A DNA stretch of 7,707 nucleotides from Spirochaetales bacterium (GCA_002748225.1 PDRU01000087.1:1-7707), one strand, 5' to 3'. Counted from the first letter of the stretch, positions 1 to 7,005 are shown. The notes: a model not told the origin generated them from the letters alone. A program made the numbers and translations.

Positions 1-251
1 CCTTGCCCTTGGGCGGACCCGGCCGGGCCGGGCTATCCATTCCAATGGCTCATGCCCGCTGCCTTTTCCGGCTTGCGCTGCTCCGCCGGGCAGCGGGCGC
101 CATTTCCATTTCTATCCCTTCCGCGTTCGGCAAGCCGTATTTTCTGCGCGTAAGAGGCCGCACAACTCTCAACAAAAGCAGTCTTTCTGCCTCAAAACAG
201 CCATTTCTGCCAATTTCAGGCGGAATATTCCCATTTTCACTCATTGTCAAC
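1..251. other. Upstream region with no recognisable gene
   Basis: This stretch changes from very GC-rich at the left edge, including the perfect palindrome CCCGGCCGGG at 18-27, to mixed composition near 200-251. Both strands have short open frames. A + strand frame runs from the edge to a stop at 294-296, and a minus-strand frame runs from ATG at 244 to a stop at 50. Neither product resembles a known family, and both become Arg/Ser/Pro-rich as expected of chance frames in GC-rich DNA. I see no tRNA, riboswitch or clear terminator. It is best read as the intergenic region upstream of the transporter operon, possibly overlapping the edge of a neighbouring gene. Confidence 0.4.
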
Positions 252-281
252 TTTACACCTGGGAGTACTTTTCCTAATAAT
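252..281 (+). promoter_or_regulatory. Candidate sigma-70-type promoter for the transporter operon
   Basis: A -35-like TTTACA (252-257; 5 of 6 matches to TTGACA) lies 18 bp upstream of a -10-like AATAAT (276-281; 5 of 6 matches to TATAAT). It sits where base composition turns AT-rich. Transcription would start near 288, leaving a leader of about 70 nt before the binding-protein start codon. The spacing is one base longer than ideal. This is motif matching only, and AT-rich DNA gives such matches easily. Confidence 0.4.
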
Positions 282-346
282 AAACAATGGAAATAAACAT
301 GATTTAATTTTTACCCCACAGTTTTGACAATATTTTCATTATACAA

Positions 347-352
347 AAGGAG
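347..352 (+). promoter_or_regulatory. Shine-Dalgarno site of the binding-protein gene
   Basis: AAGGAG lies 8 nt upstream of the ATG at 361. This is a near-perfect ribosome binding site at ideal spacing, consistent with strong translation of the binding protein, and it fixes the start codon. Confidence 0.8.
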
Positions 353-360
353 AATGAATT

Positions 361-2226
361 ATGAAAAAAACCTTTCTCGTCTTACTGATCGCGGCCGCTC
401 TGGTTGGACAGCTGTCCGCCGGCGGCGGTTCTGAAGAAGTGGTTGAACAGGCCGCCGGGGCAACCTTCGAAGGCCTTATGAACATCGACCGCTCCGGCTG
501 GGAAATCGGCTCCAAGGGCGGCAGCTTCGTTATGAGCACTCTCGGCGATCCGAAGTCTTTCAATCTGACAGTTGCGGCCGAAACATCTACCACCGACGTA
601 ATGTACCGGGTCTACAGCCCCCTGATCCGCCGGAATCAGCTCACCATGGAGTGGGAACCCGCTGTAGCCGAAAGCTACCAGATGTCGGATGATGAACTGA
701 CCCTTACCGTTAAAGTACGCAAGGGCATGAAATGGTCTGACGGCGACGACCTGACCGCTGAAGACTTTGTATTCACCGTTAACCAGCTCGACCTCCGGGA
801 AGACGTGGCCTCCAACTCCCGGGACGGTCTGATGGTTGACGGCCAGCCGATCAAAGTCAGCCTGGTCGACAAATACACCCTTACCATCTCCACTCCTTCA
901 ATCTGGGCCGGCATCTATGAAATTGCCAATATCTACCCTGCTCCAATGCACATCTTCGCCGACGTAATCGGCTGGGATGAATCCAAAGGCTACGACTACG
1001 AGTGGGAATGGGGAACCAAAACCGACGACGAGGGAAAAAGCTATAAGGCGGTAATAGAAAAGAAACCTGCCGGTGTTAACTATGCCGCCATCAACTCCTT
1101 CTGGGGCGTGGATGTTGATGTTACAAAAGTAGTTGGAAACGGGCCTTTCACCATTGCAGAGTACCTTCCCGCCCAGAAAATTGTGTTCGCAAAAAACAAG
1201 AATTACTGGGAAAAAGATGAGAAGGGACATGCCCTTCCTTATCTGGACGAAGTTGTTTTCCTTATTGTTGAAGATCAGGATACCGCACTGGCCAAATTCC
1301 AGGCCGGCGAACTGGACGCCCTGGGTCTCCGCGGCGAAGATTACGCGGTTCTTATTGACGGCAAGGAAGCCGGCGGTTACCAGATGTACTCCATCGGCCC
1401 CTCTTCGTCTACCGAGTTCATCACCATGAACCAGAACTTTGATACCGTGCCCGAACCCATCGTTACCTGGACCAACAACCTGGCATTCCGCGAGGCGCTG
1501 GCCCATCTGGTAGACCGCCAGACCATTATCAACAACGTTGCCTACGGCTTTGGATATCCCCAGTACACATTCGTTCCCCGGTTCAGCCCGTTCTACTGGG
1601 AAGGCGCCGATGACGAAGCCCTCAAGTTCGACCCCGAAGCCGCCAAGGCCAAACTGGACAGTATTGGATACATCGACCGTGACGGCGACGGCTGGCGGGA
1701 AGATCCCGACGGCAACAAAATTACCCTGCGCATGACAACAAACTCCGGCAACACTGTCCGCGAGTCCATCGGCGAAATTTTCTCCCAGGAAGCCCGGGCT
1801 GTCGGTATTGAAGTAAACTTCCAGCCTGAAGACTTCAACACCATGGTAGGCAAGCTGCTCTCCGGTAACGACTGGGACATTATCCTCATAGGCTTAACCG
1901 GCTCCATCGATCCCATCGACGGTTCCAACGTTTATCAGTCCAGCGGAAACCTGCACATGATCCAGCCCAACCAGCCATCTCCGGTACGGGAATGGGAAGC
2001 CGCTGCCGATAAAGCCTTTATCGCGGCCAACGCAACCACTGATGAAGCAGAACGGCGGGCAGGCTGGGTGGAACTCCAGAAAATATGGATGAACAACCTT
2101 CCCTGGATTTACACCTTTAATTCCGCCCTGATGGGTGCTTACAGTACCGAATTCGGTAATATCAAGCCCCAGCCGGTCAGCTATTATGGAGTAGGTAACT
2201 GTCTCTCACGTATCTACCTCAAGTAA
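361..2226 (+). CDS. Periplasmic peptide-type ABC transporter substrate-binding protein (SBP family 5)
   Basis: This 621-residue protein captures the transporter's ligand outside the cytoplasmic membrane. The start is fixed by AAGGAG at 347-352. Residues 1-20 form a signal peptide (Lys-Lys, hydrophobic core, Leu-Ser-Ala) followed by Gly-Gly-Gly-Ser-Glu-Glu. No cysteine follows the cleavage site and the only Cys is 613, so it appears secreted as a soluble protein rather than lipid-anchored. Family 5 hallmarks are GDPKSFN near 62-68, YSPLIR near 85-90, KWSDGDDLTAEDF near 124-136, VGNGPF near 258-263, FREALAHLVDR near 376-386, and a C-terminal segment with PWIY near 581-584. A DxDxDG loop lies at 439-444. 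An acidic, aromatic segment at about 206-248 makes the stretch between PMHIF and VGNGPF longer than usual. At 621 residues it is larger than E. coli OppA (about 540). The operon context supports uptake of peptides, but this family also carries oligosaccharides and metal complexes, so the substrate is open and no symbol is given. Confidence 0.93.
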   Translation: MKKTFLVLLIAAALVGQLSAGGGSEEVVEQAAGATFEGLMNIDRSGWEIGSKGGSFVMSTLGDPKSFNLTVAAETSTTDVMYRVYSPLIRRNQLTMEWEPAVAESYQMSDDELTLTVKVRKGMKWSDGDDLTAEDFVFTVNQLDLREDVASNSRDGLMVDGQPIKVSLVDKYTLTISTPSIWAGIYEIANIYPAPMHIFADVIGWDESKGYDYEWEWGTKTDDEGKSYKAVIEKKPAGVNYAAINSFWGVDVDVTKVVGNGPFTIAEYLPAQKIVFAKNKNYWEKDEKGHALPYLDEVVFLIVEDQDTALAKFQAGELDALGLRGEDYAVLIDGKEAGGYQMYSIGPSSSTEFITMNQNFDTVPEPIVTWTNNLAFREALAHLVDRQTIINNVAYGFGYPQYTFVPRFSPFYWEGADDEALKFDPEAAKAKLDSIGYIDRDGDGWREDPDGNKITLRMTTNSGNTVRESIGEIFSQEARAVGIEVNFQPEDFNTMVGKLLSGNDWDIILIGLTGSIDPIDGSNVYQSSGNLHMIQPNQPSPVREWEAAADKAFIAANATTDEAERRAGWVELQKIWMNNLPWIYTFNSALMGAYSTEFGNIKPQPVSYYGVGNCLSRIYLK

Positions 2227-2238
2227 CTTTTGCCATTT

Positions 2239-2268
2239 GAAGGGGGCTCCCCCGGGGGAGCCTCCTTT
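2239..2268 (+). terminator. Intercistronic GC-rich hairpin after the binding-protein gene
   Basis: Bases 2240-2251 pair with 2256-2267 around a CCGG loop. This gives a 12-bp stem with one G-U pair; the core 2245-2262 is a perfect palindrome. It begins 13 nt after the binding-protein stop. The following bases (TCCTTTCCTGCTG) are pyrimidine-rich but not a clean T-run, so it would be a leaky terminator at most. Such a structure may reduce read-through into the permease genes or protect the upstream message from 3' decay. Either effect would raise binding-protein levels over the membrane parts. Confidence 0.7.
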
Positions 2269-2291
2269 CCTGCTGTATCTACTAGTCCTTT

Positions 2292-3416
2292 ATGAAAAAG
2301 AAACAAATACTGTTTTACGCCAGTTTCCTGGCGGATCTGACATTCCTTCTTCTGCTTGTCCTTGCTTCGGGCTGGCACTGGCTTTTGGCCCTGACTGTTG
2401 TTGAAGCCCTTATGGGACTGGCGCGCATGTCCCGGAGAAATCCCGTTCTGTTCCGTTTCGTACTGCGCCGGCTTCTGCACATGCTGCCCATCCTCTTTGC
2501 GGTTATCGCTCTGGGTTTTCTGCTCATGCAGCTGGCTCCCGGGGATATATTTACACAGATGGTCCTTAATCCCGACATTTCGGAAGAAGACCTGGAACGT
2601 TACCGGGCGGCCTTTAAGCTGGACAAGCCCTGGTATGTGCAGTTCTTTTCCTATTTGTGGAACATTCTGCACGGAGATTTCGGCTTTTCCATTGTGTATA
2701 AAATTCCGGCTTTCAGCCTTATCAGCCAGCGGGCCCTGAACACCCTTATCCTCTCACTGGCCACGGTGCTTTGTGCCTGGGGATTCTCCATCCCGGCAGG
2801 TATATACGCGGCCCGGAGACAGTACAGCTTTGGAGACCAGGCCATATCGGTTTTTGCCTTCTTCGGTCTGGCCATTCCCAACTTTTTCCTGGCCTTCCTG
2901 CTCATTTTTCTTGTTTCGAAGACCGGTAACTGGCTGCCCCTCGGCGGTATGCACGCGGTGAATGTGGGAGACATGAACATATTTCAGCGTTTTGGCGACC
3001 TGCTGCTCCACATGATCATACCAGTATTCGTTCTGGCCACATCGGCCACCGCAAGTCTGACCCGCATTATGCGGGCCAACATGCTCGACACCTTGAGCCA
3101 GCAGTACATTACAACTGCCCGGGCCAAGGGACTTTCCGAGCACACCGTTGTGTATAAGCACGCGCTGCGCAACGCCATCAACCCAATGATTTCCATTTTC
3201 GGATTACAATTCGGAGCCATCCTGGGAGGCGCCGCCCTGGTAGAGCAGGTTACAGCCTGGCCGGGCCTGGGTAAGCTAATGCTCGCCGCCCTGCTTTCTC
3301 AGGACACCTTCCTTATTACCGGAAGTTTCTTCTACGGCACCATCCTTCTGGTAGTAGGCAACCTCATTGCCGACATACTGCTGGCGGTGGTGGATCCCCG
3401 GATAAGGATTAACTGA
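2292..3416 (+). CDS. oppB: OppB/DppB-type ABC transporter permease with N-terminal extension
   Basis: This is one of the two inner-membrane channel subunits (374 aa). The family-typical start is at about residue 54, with FVLRRLLHMLPILFAV, then LLMQLAPGD at 77-85. Likely core membrane segments lie near 61-80, 149-172, 184-209, 238-256, 299-320 and 342-368. The EAA-type loop that contacts the ATPase is at about 274-296 (TTARAKGL...HALRNAI), followed by the family-typical VEQVTAWPGLGKL and the C-terminal VDPRIR. Residues 1-46 are extra relative to OppB of about 306 aa and contain one or two hydrophobic segments (about 6-24 and 28-42). No Shine-Dalgarno is visible upstream of ATG 2292, and an in-frame stop at 2283-2285 excludes earlier starts. 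Internal ATGs at 2412 and 2427 (residues 41 and 46) also lack good sites. I keep 2292 because the extension is hydrophobic and open. The stop is 1 nt before the next start, so translation is probably coupled. Symbol by family; substrate not proven. Confidence 0.92.
   Translation: MKKKQILFYASFLADLTFLLLLVLASGWHWLLALTVVEALMGLARMSRRNPVLFRFVLRRLLHMLPILFAVIALGFLLMQLAPGDIFTQMVLNPDISEEDLERYRAAFKLDKPWYVQFFSYLWNILHGDFGFSIVYKIPAFSLISQRALNTLILSLATVLCAWGFSIPAGIYAARRQYSFGDQAISVFAFFGLAIPNFFLAFLLIFLVSKTGNWLPLGGMHAVNVGDMNIFQRFGDLLLHMIIPVFVLATSATASLTRIMRANMLDTLSQQYITTARAKGLSEHTVVYKHALRNAINPMISIFGLQFGAILGGAALVEQVTAWPGLGKLMLAALLSQDTFLITGSFFYGTILLVVGNLIADILLAVVDPRIRIN
3404..3408 (+). promoter_or_regulatory. Ribosome binding site of the OppC-type gene
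   Basis: AAGGA lies within the last codons of the upstream permease gene, 9 nt before ATG 3418. It supports that start and coupled translation of the two permease subunits. Confidence 0.6.
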
Positions 3417-3417
3417 C

Positions 3418-4827
3418 ATGGCTGAAGCAGTAAAAACATCCAATAACGAACGGCTGATCGATACCCTGGCCGAAGACAGGGAAACCCTGCGGGACGTTGT
3501 AAAACGCCGCTTCCGGAAACATACCCTGGGCAAGATAGGGCTGGGAATACTCGCCGTGCTGTATTTTATGGCTTTATTTGCCGATATCCTTTCGCCGTAT
3601 ACCATGGCATGGACCAACAAAGCAAAGTCCTACCACCCGCCTTCCAAAGTGTACTTTACCTATAAAGACGCCGCGGGAAAGAAACATCTGCGGCTTTGGG
3701 CCTATGAACAGTACAACGTAAACGTTGCTCTGAAAAAGTACGGCGTTATTCCACCTTATTCCATGCGGATTATCAGCCTGGGAACAGCCCCGGACAGACC
3801 GGAACTCAGGGTTGTCTCCACGCAGAAGGCCAGGGGGGCCCGGCAAAGCGAATTGCTGCGGGCAACGGCCAGCTTCTTCCAGATTGCTCCCGGTGAGGCG
3901 GCCTACAAGGAACTGAAACGTGCCGTTTCCGAGGTGGAAGCCGCTCCGGATCCTGACGAGCGCCGTCACCTCATACTCGGAGAACGGGAATATGACGGAC
4001 ACACCGTCCCAATGGAAGTAATAATAGCAAAGGGTAACCGCAACTTCCTCTCTTTCTTCCATAAAGGAGTTCCTTACCGCTTTCTGAATCTCTTTAATGC
4101 CCAAACCCACTTTTTCGGAAGTGAAACCGGCGGCTTTTTTATGTGGGGCGCTGACAGGCTGGGACGGGATATGGTGTCCCGCCTGCTCCACGGCAGCCGG
4201 GTTTCTTTAACTGTGGGACTGGTGGGAGCCGCCATTTCCCTGGTGATCGGCATGATTATGGGCGGTCTGGCCGGCTACTTCGGCGGTCTGACCGACACCC
4301 TCATTATGCGCTTCAGCGAAATTATGTACTCCATACCCAGCCTCTATTTACTCTTCGCCCTGCGTTCAGCCCTGCCCTCGGGCATGCCGTCCACCCAGGT
4401 GTACCTGCTTATTGTCGCCATCCTCTCCTTCATCGGCTGGGCCAGCCTGTCCCGGGTTATCCGGGGGCAGGTACTGTCGCTGAAGAATGAAGATTTCGTT
4501 ATGTCGGCAAGAACCATGGGTCTGAGCCACCGCAAGATCATTTTCCGGCACATCCTGCCGAATACCATGAGCTTTACCATAATCAATACAACGCTCTCCA
4601 TTCCGGGCTACATACTGGGTGAAAGCGCTTTGAGCCTGCTGGGACTGGGTATTACCGAACCCCAGTCGAGCTGGGGCAATATGCTGTCGGTAGCCCGGAA
4701 CTACCGGGTGGTGCAGGACTTCCCCTGGATACTCACTCCGGGTATTGCAATTTTCGTGGCTATCATGGCCTGGAACTTCTTCGGCGACGGAATCCGCGAC
4801 GCGCTGGATCCCAAGAGTAAGCATTAG
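3418..4827 (+). CDS. oppC: OppC/DppC-type ABC transporter permease with large periplasmic insert
   Basis: This is the second channel subunit (469 aa, against about 300 for a standard OppC). Residues 1-38 are cytoplasmic and charged. TM1 is at about 41-60. The core resumes at WGADRLGRDMVSRLLHGSRVSL (243-264), a strong OppC signature. Further membrane segments lie near 262-288, 303-318, 328-344, 386-412 and 437-457. The EAA loop for ATPase contact is at 362-382 (MSARTMGLSH...HILPN), followed by GESALSLLGLG and the C-terminal FGDGIRDALDP. Roughly residues 62-242 lie between TM1 and this core, where ordinary OppC has a few tens of residues. The segment opens with HPPSKVYF and closes with GVPYRFLNLFNAQTHFFG, motifs I associate with a longer OppC subfamily. 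The middle part (about 115-200, rich in Arg, Glu and Ala) is longer still. By topology it should face the periplasm and could contact the binding protein; that role is inferred. AAGGA at 3404-3408 supports the start. Confidence 0.93.
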   Translation: MAEAVKTSNNERLIDTLAEDRETLRDVVKRRFRKHTLGKIGLGILAVLYFMALFADILSPYTMAWTNKAKSYHPPSKVYFTYKDAAGKKHLRLWAYEQYNVNVALKKYGVIPPYSMRIISLGTAPDRPELRVVSTQKARGARQSELLRATASFFQIAPGEAAYKELKRAVSEVEAAPDPDERRHLILGEREYDGHTVPMEVIIAKGNRNFLSFFHKGVPYRFLNLFNAQTHFFGSETGGFFMWGADRLGRDMVSRLLHGSRVSLTVGLVGAAISLVIGMIMGGLAGYFGGLTDTLIMRFSEIMYSIPSLYLLFALRSALPSGMPSTQVYLLIVAILSFIGWASLSRVIRGQVLSLKNEDFVMSARTMGLSHRKIIFRHILPNTMSFTIINTTLSIPGYILGESALSLLGLGITEPQSSWGNMLSVARNYRVVQDFPWILTPGIAIFVAIMAWNFFGDGIRDALDPKSKH

Positions 4828-4830
4828 GAG
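4826..4830 (+). promoter_or_regulatory. Ribosome binding site deciding the OppD start
   Basis: AGGAG overlaps the TAG stop of the OppC-type gene. It is 5 nt from ATG 4836 but only 2 nt from the in-frame GTG at 4833, so the ATG is the better start. Confidence 0.7.
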
Positions 4831-4835
4831 CTGTG

Positions 4836-5861
4836 ATGGAACATCTGTTGGAAGTAAAGGGTCTGAGAACCCATTTTCATATGCATAAACACCTTGTCCG
4901 GGCCGTCGACGGCCTGGACTTCCACCTTGACAAGGGCGAAACCCTCGGCATTGTCGGTGAGTCGGGCTGCGGCAAGTCTCAAACAGCCATGTCGGTACTG
5001 CGGCTGGTTCCCGAACCTCCGGGCAAAATTGAAGCCGGAGAGGTTCTCTTCAACGGCCAGGATCTCCTGAAGCTGCCGGATGAAGCTATGCGGAAAGTCC
5101 GCGGAAACCGTATATCCATGATCTTCCAGGAGCCCATGACCAGTCTGAATCCGGTCTACACTGTGGGCGATCAAATCTCCGAGGTTCTCATTCTTCACCG
5201 CGGCATGAGCAAGGACGAAGCCCTGGAGGAAAGCCGGCGGCTGCTGGAGTCGGTGGGTATTCCCGCTCCGGAAGAACGGGTCTACGAATACCCCTTCCAG
5301 CTTTCCGGCGGCCTGAGACAGCGTGTAATGATAGCAATGGCCATGGCATGCAATCCATCCATTCTCATTGCCGATGAACCCACTACCGCTTTGGATGTTA
5401 CCATCCAGGCCCAGATTCTCCGGGTAATGCAGCAGCTTAAAGACAGCCATGATATGAGCATTATGTTCATTACCCACGACATGGCCGTTATTGCCGGATT
5501 TGCCGAAAGGGTAATGGTAATGTACGCCGGAGTGGCGGTAGAAACAGCCCCGGTGAAGGAAATATTCCAAAACAGCCTGCATCCTTACACCCTGGGTCTG
5601 CTTTCCTCCGTGCCCAAACTCGGTGAACACAAGGGAGCACCCGGTAAACGCAGGCTGCTCAGTACCATTCCCGGAACCCTGCCGGATCCCAAAAACTTTC
5701 CTTCCGGCTGCCGCTTTGCCGACCGCTGTGTAAAGGCCATGAGCAAATGCCGGGAAGCGGAACCGGCCCTCAAGGAAGTGAGTCCCGGACACAGCGTCCG
5801 CTGTTTTCTGGCGCACAATGAAGTTATGAACAACAAACAATCCGGAGGCAGCAATGAGTAG
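4836..5861 (+). CDS. oppD: OppD/DppD-type ABC transporter ATP-binding protein
   Basis: This 341-aa cytoplasmic ATPase subunit drives import and pairs with the OppF-type subunit. Motifs in order are Walker A GESGCGKS (41-48), Q-loop FQEP (97-100), signature LSGGLRQR (156-163; LSGGMRQR is commoner), Walker B ILIADE (176-181), D-loop ALD (185-187) and H-loop THD (His214). The C-terminal oligopeptide-transporter domain contains HPYTLGLLSSVP (249-260) and FPSGCRFADRC. Its four cysteines (292, 298, 305, 323) follow C-x5-C-x6-C-x17-C, the arrangement associated with a [4Fe-4S] cluster in some DppD proteins. Length is normal for the family. ATG 4836 is chosen over GTG 4833 on ribosome-binding-site spacing. 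The 3' end overlaps the OppF start by 8 nt. Peptide specificity comes from operon context, and Opp versus Dpp cannot be decided. Confidence 0.95.
   Translation: MEHLLEVKGLRTHFHMHKHLVRAVDGLDFHLDKGETLGIVGESGCGKSQTAMSVLRLVPEPPGKIEAGEVLFNGQDLLKLPDEAMRKVRGNRISMIFQEPMTSLNPVYTVGDQISEVLILHRGMSKDEALEESRRLLESVGIPAPEERVYEYPFQLSGGLRQRVMIAMAMACNPSILIADEPTTALDVTIQAQILRVMQQLKDSHDMSIMFITHDMAVIAGFAERVMVMYAGVAVETAPVKEIFQNSLHPYTLGLLSSVPKLGEHKGAPGKRRLLSTIPGTLPDPKNFPSGCRFADRCVKAMSKCREAEPALKEVSPGHSVRCFLAHNEVMNNKQSGGSNE
5844..5848 (+). promoter_or_regulatory. Ribosome binding site of the OppF-type gene
   Basis: GGAGG lies inside the 3' end of the OppD-type gene, 5 nt before ATG 5854. Together with the 8-nt overlap (ATGAGTAG) it indicates coupled translation, suited to equal amounts of the two ATPases. 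Confidence 0.75.
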
Positions 5862-7005
5862 CGAAGTTCTTCTGGATATCCGGAATTTAACCAAAACCTT
5901 CGATGTAAAAGCTTCGGCTTTTTCCAACAAAAAACTCAAACTTAAGGCCGTAGACAATGTGTCTCTAAAAATCCGTGCCGGCGAAACTCTCGGCCTGGTT
6001 GGTGAGTCCGGATGCGGCAAAACAACTCTCGGCCGCTGCCTGCTCAAGCTTTACGATGTAGATGACGGCCGGGTATTTCTCCGGCCCGACCCGGAAACCC
6101 GGGATGCTGTTCTGGCTCTGGATGCCGAACGCCGTCTGGTCGAAGAGCAAGCGGCGGCTCTGGAACCCGGCCGGGCCGCCAAAGCCGAGCGGAAAAAACT
6201 CCAACGCCGCATCAGTGCATTAAAAGCTGAAGCCGACAGTCTGGCGGCCGAAACCGACATTCTGTCCATGGAGCCGGCCACTCTAAAAAAGAACCGCCGC
6301 CACTTGCAGATGATCTTCCAGGATCCATGGGCCTCCCTGAATCCCCGGATGCTGGTTAAAGACATTATCAGTGAAGGCCCGCGGGAATTCGGCCTGCTGC
6401 CCCCCTCAGAAATGGACAACATGGTATCCAGGCTTCTGGATCAGGCGGGCCTGCCCCAGGCCGCGGCCTCGCGCTACCCCCACGAATTTTCCGGCGGCCA
6501 GCGGCAGCGTATCGGCATTGCCCGGGCGCTGGCTTTAAATCCCTCGCTGATTGTCTGCGATGAGCCGGTTTCAGCCCTGGACGTGTCCATTCAGGCCCAG
6601 GTTCTAAACCTCCTTATTGAACTGCAGGACGAGTACAATCTTACATACGTGTTTATTGCCCACGATCTGAGCGTGGTGCAGTACATCTCCGACCGGGTAA
6701 CCGTTATGTACCTGGGCCGGGTAGCCGAACAGGCCCCGGGCCGGAAACTCTACGAGACCCCCCGCCACCCGTACACGGTATCCCTGCTGGGTTCAGTTCC
6801 GGTTGCCGATCCGGATAAACCGCTGGCCGGCACCATACTCGAAGGAGATGTGCCCAGTCCGGTAAATCCGCCCTCAGGCTGCACCTTCCACCCCCGTTGT
6901 CCCCGGGCTGCCGATATCTGCTCTCAAAAAATCCCGCTGCTGGAAGAGATGGCCGATGATCATATGGCTGCCTGTCATAATCCGGAACCCGTTACACAAG
7001 GCTAG
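5854..7005 (+). CDS. oppF: OppF/DppF-type ABC transporter ATP-binding protein with charged helical insert
   Basis: This is the second ATPase subunit (383 aa, against about 320-335 in the family). Walker A GESGCGKTT is at 50-58, the Q-loop FQDPWASLNPR at 155-165 (the OppF hallmark), signature FSGGQRQR at 212-219, Walker B LIVCDEP at 232-238, D-loop ALD at 241-243 and the H-loop His at 270. The C-terminal domain carries HPYTVSLLGSVP (305-316) and cysteines 343, 349, 356 and 374, spaced C-x5-C-x6-C-x17-C exactly as in the OppD-type partner. Between Walker A and the Q-loop, about residues 78-145 are longer than usual. They are rich in Glu, Lys, Arg, Ala and Leu (for example AERKKLQRRISALKAEADSL) and read as a helix or coiled coil. 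All catalytic motifs are intact, so the protein should be active. The insert's role is unknown. The stop is followed 3 nt later by the next ORF. Confidence 0.95.
   Translation: MSSEVLLDIRNLTKTFDVKASAFSNKKLKLKAVDNVSLKIRAGETLGLVGESGCGKTTLGRCLLKLYDVDDGRVFLRPDPETRDAVLALDAERRLVEEQAAALEPGRAAKAERKKLQRRISALKAEADSLAAETDILSMEPATLKKNRRHLQMIFQDPWASLNPRMLVKDIISEGPREFGLLPPSEMDNMVSRLLDQAGLPQAAASRYPHEFSGGQRQRIGIARALALNPSLIVCDEPVSALDVSIQAQVLNLLIELQDEYNLTYVFIAHDLSVVQYISDRVTVMYLGRVAEQAPGRKLYETPRHPYTVSLLGSVPVADPDKPLAGTILEGDVPSPVNPPSGCTFHPRCPRAADICSQKIPLLEEMADDHMAACHNPEPVTQG
6998..7001 (+). promoter_or_regulatory. Weak ribosome binding site for the small membrane protein
   Basis: AAGG lies 7 nt before ATG 7009, inside the end of the OppF-type gene. 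A second AGGA at 7004-7007 is only 1 nt from the ATG and too close to work. Expression is probably helped by coupling to the upstream gene. Confidence 0.4.

Noticed and set aside
50..244. Minus-strand ORF from ATG 244 (about 65 aa) as a divergent gene
   Set aside because: The only ribosome-binding-like site (AGGTG) is 11 nt from the ATG, the second half becomes Arg/Ser/Ala-rich, and no family is recognisable; too weak to call.
3..296. + strand open frame running from the left edge to a stop at 294-296
   Set aside because: No ribosome binding site, Arg/Ser/Pro-rich composition with no domain-like pattern, and it runs through the AT-rich promoter region.
324..345. TTGACA (324-329) followed by TATACA (340-345) as the operon promoter
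   Set aside because: The spacer is only 10 bp, far from 16-18, and the transcript would begin at the Shine-Dalgarno site.
898..1506. Minus-strand open frame of about 200 codons opposite the binding-protein gene
   Set aside because: Shadow of a clearly coding + strand gene with family 5 motifs throughout.
3574..4191. Minus-strand open frame opposite the OppC insert region
   Set aside because: The + strand frame is continuous from TM1 to the OppC core with recognisable subfamily motifs at both ends of the insert, so the antisense frame is a shadow.
4833..4835. GTG at 4833 as the OppD start
   Set aside because: Only 2 nt from the AGGAG site, while ATG 4836 has workable 5-nt spacing and gives the family-typical N-terminus.
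4824..6047. Minus-strand open frame of about 400 codons opposite the OppD-type gene
   Set aside because: It lies antisense to a gene with complete ABC ATPase motifs; its length comes from GC-rich codon structure, and the product resembles no family.
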